Position numbers and translations under genes: made by a program. The notes under the pieces were generated by a model, which did not search any database, had not been told where the DNA came from, and saw only the letters and a program-made list of their open reading frames with translations. Of a stretch of DNA of 64,000 bases, positions 48,555-57,872 are shown in pieces. This DNA comes from Xanthomonas arboricola (GTDB lineage: Bacteria; Pseudomonadota; Gammaproteobacteria; Xanthomonadales; Xanthomonadaceae), in NCBI RefSeq assembly GCF_002940665.1, contig NZ_MIGY01000001.1, positions 248,001 through 312,000 on the forward strand, read 5' to 3'. Each line of letters begins with the position of its first letter. The stretch's first letter is position 1.

Positions 48555-49316
48555 TCAGGCAAACGCAGCAGTCGCAGACGCACTGTGCGCCTGCTGCAGG
48601 CGGCGCTGCTTCTCGGCCATCAGCCGACGCACGTTGTGCAGCGAGGCCAGCATCAGGAACGCAGCCTCCAGATAGCCGGCCCGATGCAGTTGCTGCAACG
48701 AGGACGCTTCGAGTGCGGCAAGCCGCTCGCGGTCGATGGCGAACAGGCCTTCCAGCTTGGTGGCGTGGGTGGCATCCAGCGCCACATCCAGCTGCACCGG
48801 CTGGATCAGCCCCAGCGCATCCAGGGCGGCTGCCATCGCCTGGCCGGCATCCACACCGTCGCGGATGCCGCGCAGCACACCGATGATGTGCTCCAGATAC
48901 GGGCTGTGGCCGCCCTGCGGCAGAAACACCGCCTCGCCTTGGTGGCGGCTGATGCGTGGGTGCTCCAGATCGACGTGGATCACCGGCTCCTGCACCAGGG
49001 CGCCATCGATACGCTGCTCCTGGAAACCGATCAAGAATGGCCCCTTGGCGACGATGCCGGGCAGATAGCTGGCAGTCCAACGGCCGTCCTGTAGGAACAG
49101 ATTCTCGTCCTGTGCAAAGCCCAGCAACGCCACCGACTGGTAGCCGCCGGTGGCCGGATCCGTGCGAAAGAACAGCGGGTACTCGCGTTGCAACTCGGCG
49201 TATTCGGTGACGAACGCCGGCACCAGGCCGAGCGCATCGCCGAACTCGGCACCGAAGCGCAGCACGACGCGTAGATCATGATGCGCCACATTGTTGAGCA
49301 CTGCGTATCGCGTCAT
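48555..49316 (-). CDS. SapC family protein
   Basis: A 253-residue SapC-like protein ('FVTEYAELQREYPLFFR', 'SVALLGFAQDENLFLQDGRW', 'YLPGIVAKGPFLIGF', 'VHVDLEHPRIS' in variant form). The name comes from a Campylobacter S-layer locus, but in Xanthomonas and Caulobacter it occurs with TonB receptors, cupin-like proteins and tryptophan halogenases; its function is unknown. The ATG at 49316 begins the conserved 'MTRYAVLNN'. It is first of the three-gene run and separated from the receptor gene by 455 nt with a hairpin. Confidence 0.87.
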   Translation of the reverse strand: MTRYAVLNNVAHHDLRVVLRFGAEFGDALGLVPAFVTEYAELQREYPLFFRTDPATGGYQSVALLGFAQDENLFLQDGRWTASYLPGIVAKGPFLIGFQEQRIDGALVQEPVIHVDLEHPRISRHQGEAVFLPQGGHSPYLEHIIGVLRGIRDGVDAGQAMAAALDALGLIQPVQLDVALDATHATKLEGLFAIDRERLAALEASSLQQLHRAGYLEAAFLMLASLHNVRRLMAEKQRRLQQAHSASATAAFA

Positions 49317-49771
49317 CTGGAACTCCCACGGTGCACCGTGACGGAGCACCGCATCACGTGGAATGCGTCGATCGCGCGGCCAGGTGCAGCGCCCGCTGTT
49401 GGCGAGCATTGCCAAAAAGCGACAGGCCGGCAAGCGGCACAGCAGCATGGGAACAAGCCTGCGCCACTCGGCGTCGCTGCGCTGCCATAGCGGCCATCAG
49501 CAGGTGGGCGTTTGCTTGCAGGCAACCGCAATGCGTGCCGGCTGCACCGACGAATGCGTCGCGGCACCGAGCTCGAGCCTGCAGTTGCGGTCGCCAGACC
49601 AGCGCCACGCAGGCTGACAACTCGACCCCGGCCACTCGGCGCAGCCAGCGAACGATTGCCCGGCTGCCTCAAAAAACGCGCACCACAGGCCCGCAGCAGG
49701 CTGCACGTCGGCATCTGCCACACCAGGCACCGGCTGCGCTCACCGGGAGGGAAGTGAGCGCAGCCGGTGGG
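49317..49771. other. Intergenic region between the TonB receptor and SapC genes
   Basis: About 455 nt. It holds the receptor's terminator hairpin (49729-49768) and must hold a SapC promoter if that hairpin stops transcription. No gene is supported. Confidence 0.55.
49729..49768 (-). terminator. Perfect 15-bp hairpin after the TonB receptor gene
   Basis: ACCGGCTGCGCTCAC pairs fully with GTGAGCGCAGCCGGT across a 10-nt loop, 4 nt after the receptor stop on the minus strand. No T-run follows. Confidence 0.65.
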
Positions 49772-52700
49772 TCAGAACGCGTAACGCACACCCAGCGTGT
49801 AGCGCGGCTGCTGGTCGATCAGGCGGATGATCTGCTTGTCCGAGCGCCCATGCCAACGCACGTCCTCGCCGGTGAGGTTGATCGCCTCAAAGCCCACGGA
49901 GAGCTGCTTGCTGAAGCTGTAGCTGACGCTGAGATCCCACTGCTGATAGGCCTCGACGTAGTACGGATTGCGGTTGGCATTGTCCTGGTTGGCGGCGATC
50001 AGGTACTGGTCGCGCCAGTTCCAGGCCAGCCGCGCGCTCCAGCCGTATTTTTCGTACATCAACATCACATTGGCGGTGTCGCTGAGGCCGAGCAGCGCGA
50101 ACTGGTCGCGGTCGATCACCGTGTTGTCGAAGCCCACATCGCCTTCGACGATGGTGTAGTTGGCGTAGATACCGAAGCCGGTGCTGTCGAAGAAGTACTG
50201 CCCGCCCAGCTCCCAGCCGTGGATGTTGGCCTTGTTCTGGTTGACCGGGCGCGACACGTCGAACTGATACAGCGGATCGGAGGCATTGCCGACGATATCG
50301 TAGGCGTTCTCCAGTGCCAGGCTCTGTGCGGAGCTGCCGTTGTAGGCGGCCAGTCCGCCGGTGGCCGCGGCGTTGCGCAGCAGCGCCATTGCCGCAAACA
50401 GCGAGGTGTCGTTGGCCGAACACGCAGCCGCGACGTCGTTGCCCGAAGCACCCACCTGCGCCGCGCAGGCGCCGCTCTGCAGGAATGCCAGCGCGGACTG
50501 GGCATCCGGGCCGGAGGTGGGATCGCGCAGCCCGAACAGGGACTCGCGCGACACCGTGTTGCCGATGAAGTTGCTGACGCGCTTGTTCCAGAACGTGGCC
50601 GACACGTAGCTGGCATCGGCGAAGTACCACTCCAGCGCCAGATCGAGGTTGTCCGATTCCAGCGGATCCAGTTGCGGGTTCTGCGAGCTGCCGCCGGCAC
50701 GGTTGGAGGGATTGATCAGGATCGAGCCATTGGGCGTATTCGGCGTCGGGCCGGCGATCAGGTTGTTGTAGGGCGCACGTGCGATGGTCTGGCCGAACGA
50801 AGCGCGTGCTTTCAGCTGATCGGAGATGTCGATGCTGAAGTCGAGATTGGGCAGGATGTAGTTGTAGCTGGTCTTTTCGCTGAAGGGCTGCTGCTCGGTG
50901 GAGCGCAACAGCTGGAAGTCGTTGTTGGCCTGCCACAACAATGCCGTGGGCGTAGCCACCTGCGAGGTGGATTCCACGTCGGTACGCTCGTAGCGCAAGC
51001 CCAGCCGCGTATTGGTGGTCATGCCGGAGATATCGCCCTTCAGTTCCAGCTGCACGTAGGCGGCGCGGGTCTTCTCTTCCACCTGGTTGTCGGCGCTGTA
51101 TTGCGGGTTGTAGCGGGTCGTGGCGCCATACTGGCTGCCACCCCACAGCGCCAGCTGATCGGCATCGCCGCGCCATGCACTGGGTGCCGCGCCGTTGGCG
51201 TTGAAGTCCTCGAACATGCCGGTGATGCTCACCGGTCGCAGCAGCGCCTGCATGCCCGGCTCGTTGCCGGCATTGGCCACACCCCAGTCGCCCAGGGTCG
51301 AATAGGTGTCGCTGGTAAGCCGGTTCATGGTGGTGTCGGCCGTGCTCACGCCGAACTGGAAGCGTCCGTCCTCGAAGTCGAAGGTGCCGTCCATGCGGCC
51401 TTCCTTGATCTCGGTGACCTGCGATTGATAGAAGATGCGCAAGACCTGCGAGCCGAGCTCGGCGGGGGTGAAGTCCGGGTTGAGCACGCCGTTGGTACCG
51501 GCCAGGGAATCGGCCGCGGTGGGATACCAGGTGCGTGCGCCGATCGGCAGGCCGTTGTTGAAGCGCAGCTCCTGCCCCCATTGACCGCCGCAGGAGGGTC
51601 CGTTGCTGCAGTTGTTGGTGCCGGCAAAACTGAAATACGTGGCGCTGCCACCGGTGACCGGGTCGTTGGGCAGGCTCTTGGTCCTGGAGTTGTGCGCATC
51701 GAAGGACAGCTGGAAGCGATCGCTCACCTGCCAATCGGCATTGAAGCCGAGCGAACCGAGCGTGTACTTCTGCTCGTTGCGCTGCTGCTCCATGCCGAAG
51801 TCCTTGGCACCGTTGGGCACATCGCGCAGATACACCGGCGTGGCCACCGCCTGGCCGGTATCGAAGGTCAGATCGGTGAAGCTGTTGGCGCGCTGCAGCC
51901 AGATGCCCTGTTCGCCGCGCTCTTCGCGGATCTCGTTGGACGAATAGGTGTAATCCAGGGTCAGGGTGAGGCTGTCGCTGGGTGCGAACTGCAGCACCGC
52001 CTGGCCGTTGGTGCGCTCGCGCTGGAAGTCGGCAAACGCATAGCGCAGATCGTTGGGCATGCCGTACAGCTGGCCGATCGCCGGTGCATTGGTCACCACC
52101 GCATCCGGACGCAAGGCCGGATCGGTGCCGGTCCAGCGCTGGATGTTCCAGGTGTTTTCGGTGGCCTGCACCGAGCCGCCGTGACGCTTCTGATAGCTGC
52201 CGCTCAAGCCGATGCCGAAGGTCTTGTCGGCATTGGTATAGCTGAAGATGCCGGAGACTTCAGGGGTGAGCGAATCGCCGAACGGCTGCGAACGATCCGA
52301 CACCATCTTGGCGCCGGCATTGGCCACCACGCCCTCGTGATTGAACGGCTTGTCGGTCTGGATGTTGATGGTGGCGCCGATGCCGCCGCTGGGCGCAGTG
52401 GCACGGCTGGTCTTGAATACCTCGATCCCGGTGATGGCTTCGGAAGCCAGCTGGGCGAAATTGAACGCGCGCGTGCCCACCTCCACCCCGCCGATCGGGG
52501 TCTGGCCCGGCGCGCCGAACGCATCGGCGCCGGGAATCAGGCGGCCGTTGAGCGTGACCGTATTGAACTGCGGGCCAAAGCCGCGTGCGGTGACCTGCGC
52601 GCCTTCGCCATCGCGGCGCTCGATCGAGATCCCGGTGATGCGTTGCAGCGACTCGGCCAGATTGGTATCGGGAAATTTGCCGATGTCTTCGGCACTGATC

Positions 52701-52930
52701 GCATCCACCACGCCGGCAGCATCGCGCTTGATGCCCATCGACTGATCCAGGCTGCTGCGGATGCCGGTGACATTGACCGCATCCAGGGTGGTGGCGGTTT
52801 GTGCGCCGGACTGCGGCGGCGACAGCTGCTGCGCGGCAACGTCCTGCGCAAAGGCGGGGTTGATCACCAGGATGCCACCGACGAAGGTAAACATGGCCTT
52901 CGACTTGAACTTGCTCAACGTACGACGCAT
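49772..52930 (-). CDS. TonB-dependent receptor
   Basis: A 1052-residue outer-membrane receptor. Signal peptide to 'NPAFA' (about 28), TonB box 'LDAVNVTG' (49-56), then a plug domain ('AAGVVDAISAEDIGKFPDTN', 'SLQRITGISIERRDGEGAQV', 'RGFGPQFNTVTLNGR') and a 22-strand barrel ending in the family's 'RYTLGVRYAF' with C-terminal Phe. The plug is of the Caulobacter/Xanthomonas carbohydrate-receptor type. Linkage to SapC, cupin-like and halogenase genes is a recurring locus. GAGGAT lies 8 nt before the ATG at 52930. A LacI-type operator lies 315 nt upstream. Confidence 0.93.
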   Translation of the reverse strand: MRRTLSKFKSKAMFTFVGGILVINPAFAQDVAAQQLSPPQSGAQTATTLDAVNVTGIRSSLDQSMGIKRDAAGVVDAISAEDIGKFPDTNLAESLQRITGISIERRDGEGAQVTARGFGPQFNTVTLNGRLIPGADAFGAPGQTPIGGVEVGTRAFNFAQLASEAITGIEVFKTSRATAPSGGIGATINIQTDKPFNHEGVVANAGAKMVSDRSQPFGDSLTPEVSGIFSYTNADKTFGIGLSGSYQKRHGGSVQATENTWNIQRWTGTDPALRPDAVVTNAPAIGQLYGMPNDLRYAFADFQRERTNGQAVLQFAPSDSLTLTLDYTYSSNEIREERGEQGIWLQRANSFTDLTFDTGQAVATPVYLRDVPNGAKDFGMEQQRNEQKYTLGSLGFNADWQVSDRFQLSFDAHNSRTKSLPNDPVTGGSATYFSFAGTNNCSNGPSCGGQWGQELRFNNGLPIGARTWYPTAADSLAGTNGVLNPDFTPAELGSQVLRIFYQSQVTEIKEGRMDGTFDFEDGRFQFGVSTADTTMNRLTSDTYSTLGDWGVANAGNEPGMQALLRPVSITGMFEDFNANGAAPSAWRGDADQLALWGGSQYGATTRYNPQYSADNQVEEKTRAAYVQLELKGDISGMTTNTRLGLRYERTDVESTSQVATPTALLWQANNDFQLLRSTEQQPFSEKTSYNYILPNLDFSIDISDQLKARASFGQTIARAPYNNLIAGPTPNTPNGSILINPSNRAGGSSQNPQLDPLESDNLDLALEWYFADASYVSATFWNKRVSNFIGNTVSRESLFGLRDPTSGPDAQSALAFLQSGACAAQVGASGNDVAAACSANDTSLFAAMALLRNAAATGGLAAYNGSSAQSLALENAYDIVGNASDPLYQFDVSRPVNQNKANIHGWELGGQYFFDSTGFGIYANYTIVEGDVGFDNTVIDRDQFALLGLSDTANVMLMYEKYGWSARLAWNWRDQYLIAANQDNANRNPYYVEAYQQWDLSVSYSFSKQLSVGFEAINLTGEDVRWHGRSDKQIIRLIDQQPRYTLGVRYAF

Positions 52931-53076
52931 CGATCTATCCTCGGGTCTGGAGTCCAACACCCACGGCCGTGGTCGCGGAATGCGACGCGGCGCTTTGCCT
53001 GGCCACGCGCTTGGACGGCACGCGGCATACATCCCTGCACAGCACTTGCCCTGATGCGCCGCCTCGACCGCCGGCG

Positions 53077-53087
53077 CCCCCCCCCCC
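53077..53087 (+). repeat. Homopolymeric C11 tract
   Basis: Eleven consecutive C (G on the coding strand of the receptor) 147 nt upstream of the TonB receptor ATG. Tracts of this length are slip-prone. Confidence 0.9.
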
Positions 53088-53244
53088 TGATGCCAGCCGT
53101 GCGCGTGCCACGTCCCTGACGGACGCGACCTGCTGCCGGACCTGTACAGCACCTGCGACTGCCTTCCCAACCAGTACGCCTGCAAGACATGCACTGCCGT
53201 GCGCCTCTGCTCTCAACCCGGTGTCAGCAGGCGATGCAGAAAAC

Positions 53245-53258
53245 TGATAGCGCTAACA
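53245..53258. promoter_or_regulatory. LacI-family operator, xyl-box-like
   Basis: TGATAGCGCTAACA is a 14-bp near-palindrome (TG-TAGCGCTA-CA, one mismatch in symmetry). It differs at one base from TGGTAGCGCTAACA, the box bound by the XylR LacI-type repressor in Xanthomonas as I recall it. It lies 315 nt upstream of the TonB receptor ATG. Confidence 0.65.
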
Positions 53259-53620
53259 CGCGGCGCAGCCTAGTCATGCGTGTCGGGGCTTGTCACCGTG
53301 CGTTGCAGCAAACACACCAGGCCACACGCAGGCACACAACACCGCGCGCGCTTGAGTCCGCAGCACGAATGCAGACGCAGCGTGGCTGGAAGCGTTACCA
53401 GCCTGTGACCTCGGCAAATGCGCTGCAGCGGCGTTGTCGCAGGTCGTCGCGTAGCGGCGAGAACACCGCATGGAACAGTTGCGCAAAGCGTCACTAGGAT
53501 CGCAACGCAGCAGTCGTCGATGGCTGCGCGCCGAGCGACACACCTGCATGACAATTGACGCCGATGCGAGCACATCGTCGCGCGATTGTGCTCGACATCG
53601 GACTGCACGGCGCAACGAGA

Positions 53621-53653
53621 AACGGCGCAATCGCTGCAATCGATTGCGCCGTT
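53621..53653 (-). terminator. Perfect 13-bp hairpin after the M1 peptidase gene
   Basis: AACGGCGCAATCG pairs completely with CGATTGCGCCGTT across a 7-nt loop. On the minus strand it is followed by TCTCGTTG. It is 77 nt after the M1 peptidase stop. Confidence 0.7.
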
Positions 53654-53729
53654 GCCGACGGTAAGCCGCGTGCGCTGAAAGCCCGAAGCATCTGCGCCAT
53701 TGCAGCGCAGATGCCTGCACCGTCACCCA

Positions 53730-55721
53730 CTAGCCGATCATCTCCACCTGGTTATCGCCACGCTGGGCATCGGGCAATACATGGTCCGGATCCAGCGTCA
53801 CATGCAGCACTTTCTGCGTGGTCGGCAACGTCAGCTTGGGCGCGGTGTTCTGCAGCCAGGTTTCCACCGGCACGCGGCGGTCCAGATGGCTGCCGTCGGC
53901 CAGGTCCACCCGCACGGTGACCGGCATCACCAGTTTCTGGCTGCTGCGCAGAGTGAGTTGCAGGCCCTTGGCAGGATCGTGATCGACGTAATGGGCCTCG
54001 CTGATGCCCATATCCAGCTGCCAGTTGTTGAGATACCAACCGCGCCACCACCAGGCCAGATTCTCTCCACTCTCGCTTTCCATCAGCCGGAAGAAGTCCG
54101 ATGGCGTGGGGTGCTTGTAGGCCCAGCTCGCGATGTATTTGCGGAAGGCCGGATCGAAGCGTTCCGGCCCCAGGATCTGCTCGCGCAACAGCACCAACCC
54201 CAATGCGCCCTTGAAATAGGTCAACGAATGACGGTAGGTCTCGCTGGTGGAATCGGCGTTGTCGATCAATGTCGGCGCGCCGGCATCGGCCAGCAGCGGC
54301 AGGATTTCGTCGACCGGGTTGCCACCCTTCGGCGCATATTCCGAGTCGCGCTTGGGCGCGTACTCGCCCTTGTTGAAGGCATCGGACGCATAGACGTCGA
54401 TGAAGGTGTTGAAGCCTTCGTCCATGAACGCGTGGCGGCGCTCGTTGGAGCCGACGATCATCGGGAACCAGGTGTGGCCGATCTCGTGCGCGGTGATCCA
54501 GAACAACTCCTTGCCGCTGTCCTCGAAACCGTCGAAGACGATGCCCGGATACTCCATGCCTGCACCGTATCCGCCCAGGTTGATCGCGGCCGGCCACGGA
54601 TAGGGGTACCACTGCGAGAAATGTTCGATCGCGCCTTTGACGTATTCGGTGGAGCGGTTCCACTTGTCCGCGCCCACACCTTCCAGCGGATACACCGACA
54701 TCGCCAGCGAGGTCTTGCCGCCTGGCAACTTGATGCGCGCGGCATCCCACACAAATGCTGGCGAGGCGGCAAACGCCACATCGCGGGTGTTGTCCATATG
54801 GAAGCGCCAGGTGCGCGTGGTGGCTCCCGCGGGTTTGGCCGCGCGCGCGGTCACTTCCTCGGGCGTGCGGATCAGCACCGTGCGATCGCTGCTGCGTGCC
54901 TGTTGCAGGCGTTGCTGCTCGGTGCGGCCGAGCACCTCGGCCGGATTGGTCAACGCGCCGGAACCGGCGACCAGGAAGCCCTCCGGTACGGTCACCGCGT
55001 AGTCGAAGTCGCCGTACTCCAGATAGAACTCCGAGCCCAGGTACGGCTGCGTATCCCAGCCGCGCAGATCGTCGTAGACGGCCATGCGCGGATACCACTG
55101 CGCGATCTCGTAGATCTCGCCCTGCTTGCTGGCACTGACTGCGGTGCGCCCGCCCCAGGTGCCCGGAATCGTGTAGCGGTAGCGGATATGCATGGTCAAC
55201 GCCTTGCCCTGCCCCGCCAACGGCTGCGGCAGGTCCACCCGCATGCGGGTGTCGTCGACGACGAAGTGCGCGGGCTGGCGACGCCCGCCGTCGTCGATCT
55301 CGACACTGGCGATCTGCATGCCATCGGTGAACTGGGTGCGGCGTGAGGGCCGGCTGGCGGCAGCGCGCGCATCGGCGCGGTAGATGTTCTGGTCCAGTTG
55401 CAGCCACAGCACATCCAGCGTGTCCGGGCTGCGGTTGGTGTAGTGGATCGCCGCCTCGCCGGTGAGCGTGTGGGTCGCCGGGTCGATGCTGGCGTTGAGG
55501 GTGTAGTCGGCACGGTTCTGCCAGAACAACGGGCCGGGGACGCCGCTGCCGCTGCGGTAGGCATTGGGCGCATCGGGCAGTTGCAGCGGTGCGAACAGGG
55601 CCAGCGGATCGAAAGCACTCGCTGGCGCGGTGGCGCTGGCTGCGGGCGCGGCGTGCGCGTACGAGGTGATGCACGCCAGCGACAGCGCAACGGCGAGCGA
55701 TCGGCGCAAGGTGGGGAACAT
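53730..55721 (-). CDS. Exported M1 family metallopeptidase (aminopeptidase N-like)
   Basis: A 663-residue protein with a signal peptide (to 'SYAHA', about 24). The N-terminal beta domain is followed by the exopeptidase motif in variant form 'GAGMEYPG' in place of GAMEN. The zinc site is HEIGH (about 411-415) with the third ligand Glu in 'HAFMDEGFNTF' about 20 residues on. A Tyr for transition-state binding is likely in 'STSETYRHSLTYFKG'. It should remove N-terminal residues from peptides in the periplasm. The ATG at 55721 starts the signal peptide. Confidence 0.9.
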   Translation of the reverse strand: MFPTLRRSLAVALSLACITSYAHAAPAASATAPASAFDPLALFAPLQLPDAPNAYRSGSGVPGPLFWQNRADYTLNASIDPATHTLTGEAAIHYTNRSPDTLDVLWLQLDQNIYRADARAAASRPSRRTQFTDGMQIASVEIDDGGRRQPAHFVVDDTRMRVDLPQPLAGQGKALTMHIRYRYTIPGTWGGRTAVSASKQGEIYEIAQWYPRMAVYDDLRGWDTQPYLGSEFYLEYGDFDYAVTVPEGFLVAGSGALTNPAEVLGRTEQQRLQQARSSDRTVLIRTPEEVTARAAKPAGATTRTWRFHMDNTRDVAFAASPAFVWDAARIKLPGGKTSLAMSVYPLEGVGADKWNRSTEYVKGAIEHFSQWYPYPWPAAINLGGYGAGMEYPGIVFDGFEDSGKELFWITAHEIGHTWFPMIVGSNERRHAFMDEGFNTFIDVYASDAFNKGEYAPKRDSEYAPKGGNPVDEILPLLADAGAPTLIDNADSTSETYRHSLTYFKGALGLVLLREQILGPERFDPAFRKYIASWAYKHPTPSDFFRLMESESGENLAWWWRGWYLNNWQLDMGISEAHYVDHDPAKGLQLTLRSSQKLVMPVTVRVDLADGSHLDRRVPVETWLQNTAPKLTLPTTQKVLHVTLDPDHVLPDAQRGDNQVEMIG

Positions 55722-55922
55722 GCGTGAAGTCCTGCGGCGGAGGGGAACCCCCATCCTACGGTCGTCTTTGCCCGTCACGGTACTGCCATTGGTCCCGGTG
55801 GCGACATTGCAGCCTCGAGGGTGACGGGCCGTCCGGCATGCAGTAGCGGCGCAGCCGCCACGGTCCGCGTGCGCGCTGCAGATGTCGATCGTGCCACGGC
55901 GGCGCAGCCGGCGCACGTCACT

Positions 55923-56369
55923 TCAGTCGGCTGCAGGCCGCGACAGTCGCAATGCGCCATCCCCGCCCTCGGCCAGCGTATCGCCCGGATTGCTCAACCG
56001 GCAGCGGCGCAGCGACAGACAGCCGCAACCGATGCAGTCGGTGAGCTGGTCGCGCAAGGCCTGCAGTTCGGCGATGCGCGCATCCAGTTGCCCGCGCCAG
56101 CGAGCCGACATGCGTGCCCATTCCGCACGCGTGGGCGTGCGCTGGTCCGGCAGCACCGAGAACGCATCCAGCACCTGCTGCAACGGCACGCCGAGCCGTT
56201 GCGCCACGCGAATCACGGCGATGCGCCGCAACACATCGCGCGCATAGCGGCGTTGATTTCCCGCAGTACGCAGACTGCAGATCAAGCCCTTGCGCTCGTA
56301 GAAATGCAATGCCGACACCGCCACGCCGCTACGCTTGGCCACCTCGCCCACGGACAACTCACGCTGCAT
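55923..56369 (-). CDS. soxR: Redox-sensitive transcriptional activator SoxR
   Basis: A 148-residue MerR-family regulator. The winged helix starts '[20 protein letters not shown]' and a long dimer helix leads to the [2Fe-2S] motif C-x2-C-x-C-x5-C (Cys112, 115, 117, 123). It is oxidised by redox-cycling compounds. No soxS is present; as in other non-enterics it should act directly on the divergent MFS gene. The 18-bp SoxR box lies 9 nt upstream of its own ATG. An earlier in-frame start (56411) would sit over the box. Confidence 0.94.
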   Translation of the reverse strand: MQRELSVGEVAKRSGVAVSALHFYERKGLICSLRTAGNQRRYARDVLRRIAVIRVAQRLGVPLQQVLDAFSVLPDQRTPTRAEWARMSARWRGQLDARIAELQALRDQLTDCIGCGCLSLRRCRLSNPGDTLAEGGDGALRLSRPAAD

Positions 56370-56377
56370 TGCCTTGA

Positions 56378-56395
56378 CCTCAACCTTGGTTGAGG
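56378..56395. promoter_or_regulatory. soxR: SoxR box
   Basis: CCTCAACCTTGGTTGAGG has 8-bp perfect arms and matches the SoxR consensus (CCTCAA...TTGAGG). On the plus strand TTGACC (56374-56379) gives a possible -35. The following -10 region, after the 19-20-bp spacer usual for MerR-type promoters, is poor. Confidence 0.85.
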
Positions 56396-56468
56396 CAGGA
56401 TGCTGCGCGGCCATGACCGGTGCAAGCACCGGCGTCATGGCTCTACACCCTGCCGTCCTGGATGCTCG

Positions 56469-57839
56469 ATGCCCACCGATACCGCCCTGCCCGCCAGCTC
56501 ACCTGGCGACACCTCACCCAGCTCCATCCTGGCCGCTCCGTATCGCGCCGCAACGCTGGGCATGGTGGCGCTGGTGTCGCTCAATGCCTTCGAATCGCTG
56601 GCGGTGGCCGCCGCCATGCCGACCGTCGCGCGCGAATTGAATGGCTTGCCGCTGTACGCGCTGGCGTTCGGCGGCACCCTGGCGACCAGCGTGGTCGGCA
56701 TGACCGCCGCCGGGCGCTGGAGCGACCGGCGTGGCCCCGGCGGGGCGCTGGCTTACGGCCTGCTGTGCTTCGTGATCGGCCTGCTGGTGGCAGGACTGGC
56801 GCCGAGCATGCCGGTGCTGATTGCCGGCCGTCTGCTGCAGGGCCTGGGGGCCGGCGCGTATTCGGTGGCGCTGTACGTGATCGTCGGGCGCTTGTATCCG
56901 GACGCCTTGCGGCCCCGCGTGTTTGCCGCGTTTTCGGCCGGCTGGGTGGTGCCGTCGTTGATCGGGCCGGGCATCAGTGGATGGATCGTGCAGCACGTCG
57001 GCTGGCGCTGGGTGTTCCTGTCTGTGCCGCTGCTGGCGATTCCGGCCGGGCTGATGCTGTGGCCGGCGATCCGCGGGCGCACCTGGTCGCCCGACACGGC
57101 CGGTGCATCGAATGCCGCGTTGCGCTGGGCGGTGGGAGCGGCAGTGGGCGTACTCGGCGTGTATCTGGGCGGGCAATTGCACGGCACGAGCGCGTTGCTG
57201 GCGATGCTGCCGGCATTGCTGCTCACCGTGTGCTGCGCCTGGCAACTGTTGCCGGCCGGCACCCTGCGGCTTGCGCGCGGGCTGCCCAGCGTGATCGCGC
57301 TGCGCGGGATCGCCGCGGCGGCCTTCTTCGGCTTCGAAGCGTTCCTGCCGTTGCTGCTGTCGCGCGAGCGCGGCCTGTCGCCACTGCTGGCCGGCGTGGC
57401 GCTGAGCGTCGGCGCGCTGGGCTGGTTCAGTGGCTCCTGGTACCAGGGCCATAGCCGCGCCGGCTGGTCGCGCCCACGCCTGCTCACGACCGGTGCGTGC
57501 TTCATGTCGCTGGGCATCGTGATCAGCGCGGGGGCGGTGTGGCCGGTCATCCCGGTGCCGGTGGCGATTGCCGGCTGGGCGCTGACCGGCCTGGGCATGG
57601 GCCTGCTGTATCCGAGCCTGTCGGTGTTGATGTTGTCGCTGTCGCCGCCGGCGCAGCAAGGCGCCAACAGTTCGGCACTGCAGTTGAGCGAGGCGATTGC
57701 GGTGGCCGGCATGCTGGCGCTGGCCGGCGCCTTGTTCGCCGCGCTGCTGGCCTCCGCGACTGCGGGCGCCTACCTGAGCGTGTTCGCCCTGGCGTGGCTG
57801 CTGGCGGTGGCGGGCTTGTTCGTGGCGCGGCGGGTGTGA
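56469..57839 (+). CDS. MFS transporter, probable SoxR-controlled efflux pump
   Basis: A 456-residue major-facilitator protein with 12-14 hydrophobic helices. The loop 2-3 motif is '[16 protein letters not shown]' and the antiporter motif is '[17 protein letters not shown]', the 14-TM drug-efflux style, with a second conserved motif '[19 protein letters not shown]'. It is divergent from soxR across the SoxR box, the usual place for a pump of redox-active compounds such as phenazines or quinones. The ATG at 56469 is the first in-frame start past the promoter. Confidence 0.88.
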   Translation: MPTDTALPASSPGDTSPSSILAAPYRAATLGMVALVSLNAFESLAVAAAMPTVARELNGLPLYALAFGGTLATSVVGMTAAGRWSDRRGPGGALAYGLLCFVIGLLVAGLAPSMPVLIAGRLLQGLGAGAYSVALYVIVGRLYPDALRPRVFAAFSAGWVVPSLIGPGISGWIVQHVGWRWVFLSVPLLAIPAGLMLWPAIRGRTWSPDTAGASNAALRWAVGAAVGVLGVYLGGQLHGTSALLAMLPALLLTVCCAWQLLPAGTLRLARGLPSVIALRGIAAAAFFGFEAFLPLLLSRERGLSPLLAGVALSVGALGWFSGSWYQGHSRAGWSRPRLLTTGACFMSLGIVISAGAVWPVIPVPVAIAGWALTGLGMGLLYPSLSVLMLSLSPPAQQGANSSALQLSEAIAVAGMLALAGALFAALLASATAGAYLSVFALAWLLAVAGLFVARRV

Positions 57840-57844
57840 TGGGT

Positions 57845-57872
57845 GTGCGATGTGCGATGTGCGATGTGCGAT
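57845..57872 (+). repeat. Four-unit heptamer array (GTGCGAT)
   Basis: Four perfect GTGCGAT units in tandem, starting 5 nt after the MFS stop codon. This is the same period and copy number as the array after rapZ, with a different unit. Confidence 0.9.

Larger units (their letters stand above)
52931..53729. other. Long leader/intergenic region upstream of the TonB receptor gene
   Basis: About 800 nt. It contains a C11 run (53077-53087), a LacI-type operator (53245-53258) and the terminator of the M1 peptidase gene (53621-53653). No gene is supported; the plus-strand open frames here are unconserved. Confidence 0.6.

Noticed and set aside
49331..53119. Very long plus-strand open frame (about 1260 codons) opposite the TonB receptor
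   Set aside because: It is the antisense shadow of the receptor gene, produced by strong third-position GC bias. Its residues show no domain and it lacks a credible start site.
55770..55831. GCCCGTCAC/GTGACGGGC inverted repeat between the M1 peptidase and soxR genes
   Set aside because: The arms pair, but the loop is over 40 nt and there is no T-run, so I do not call it a terminator.
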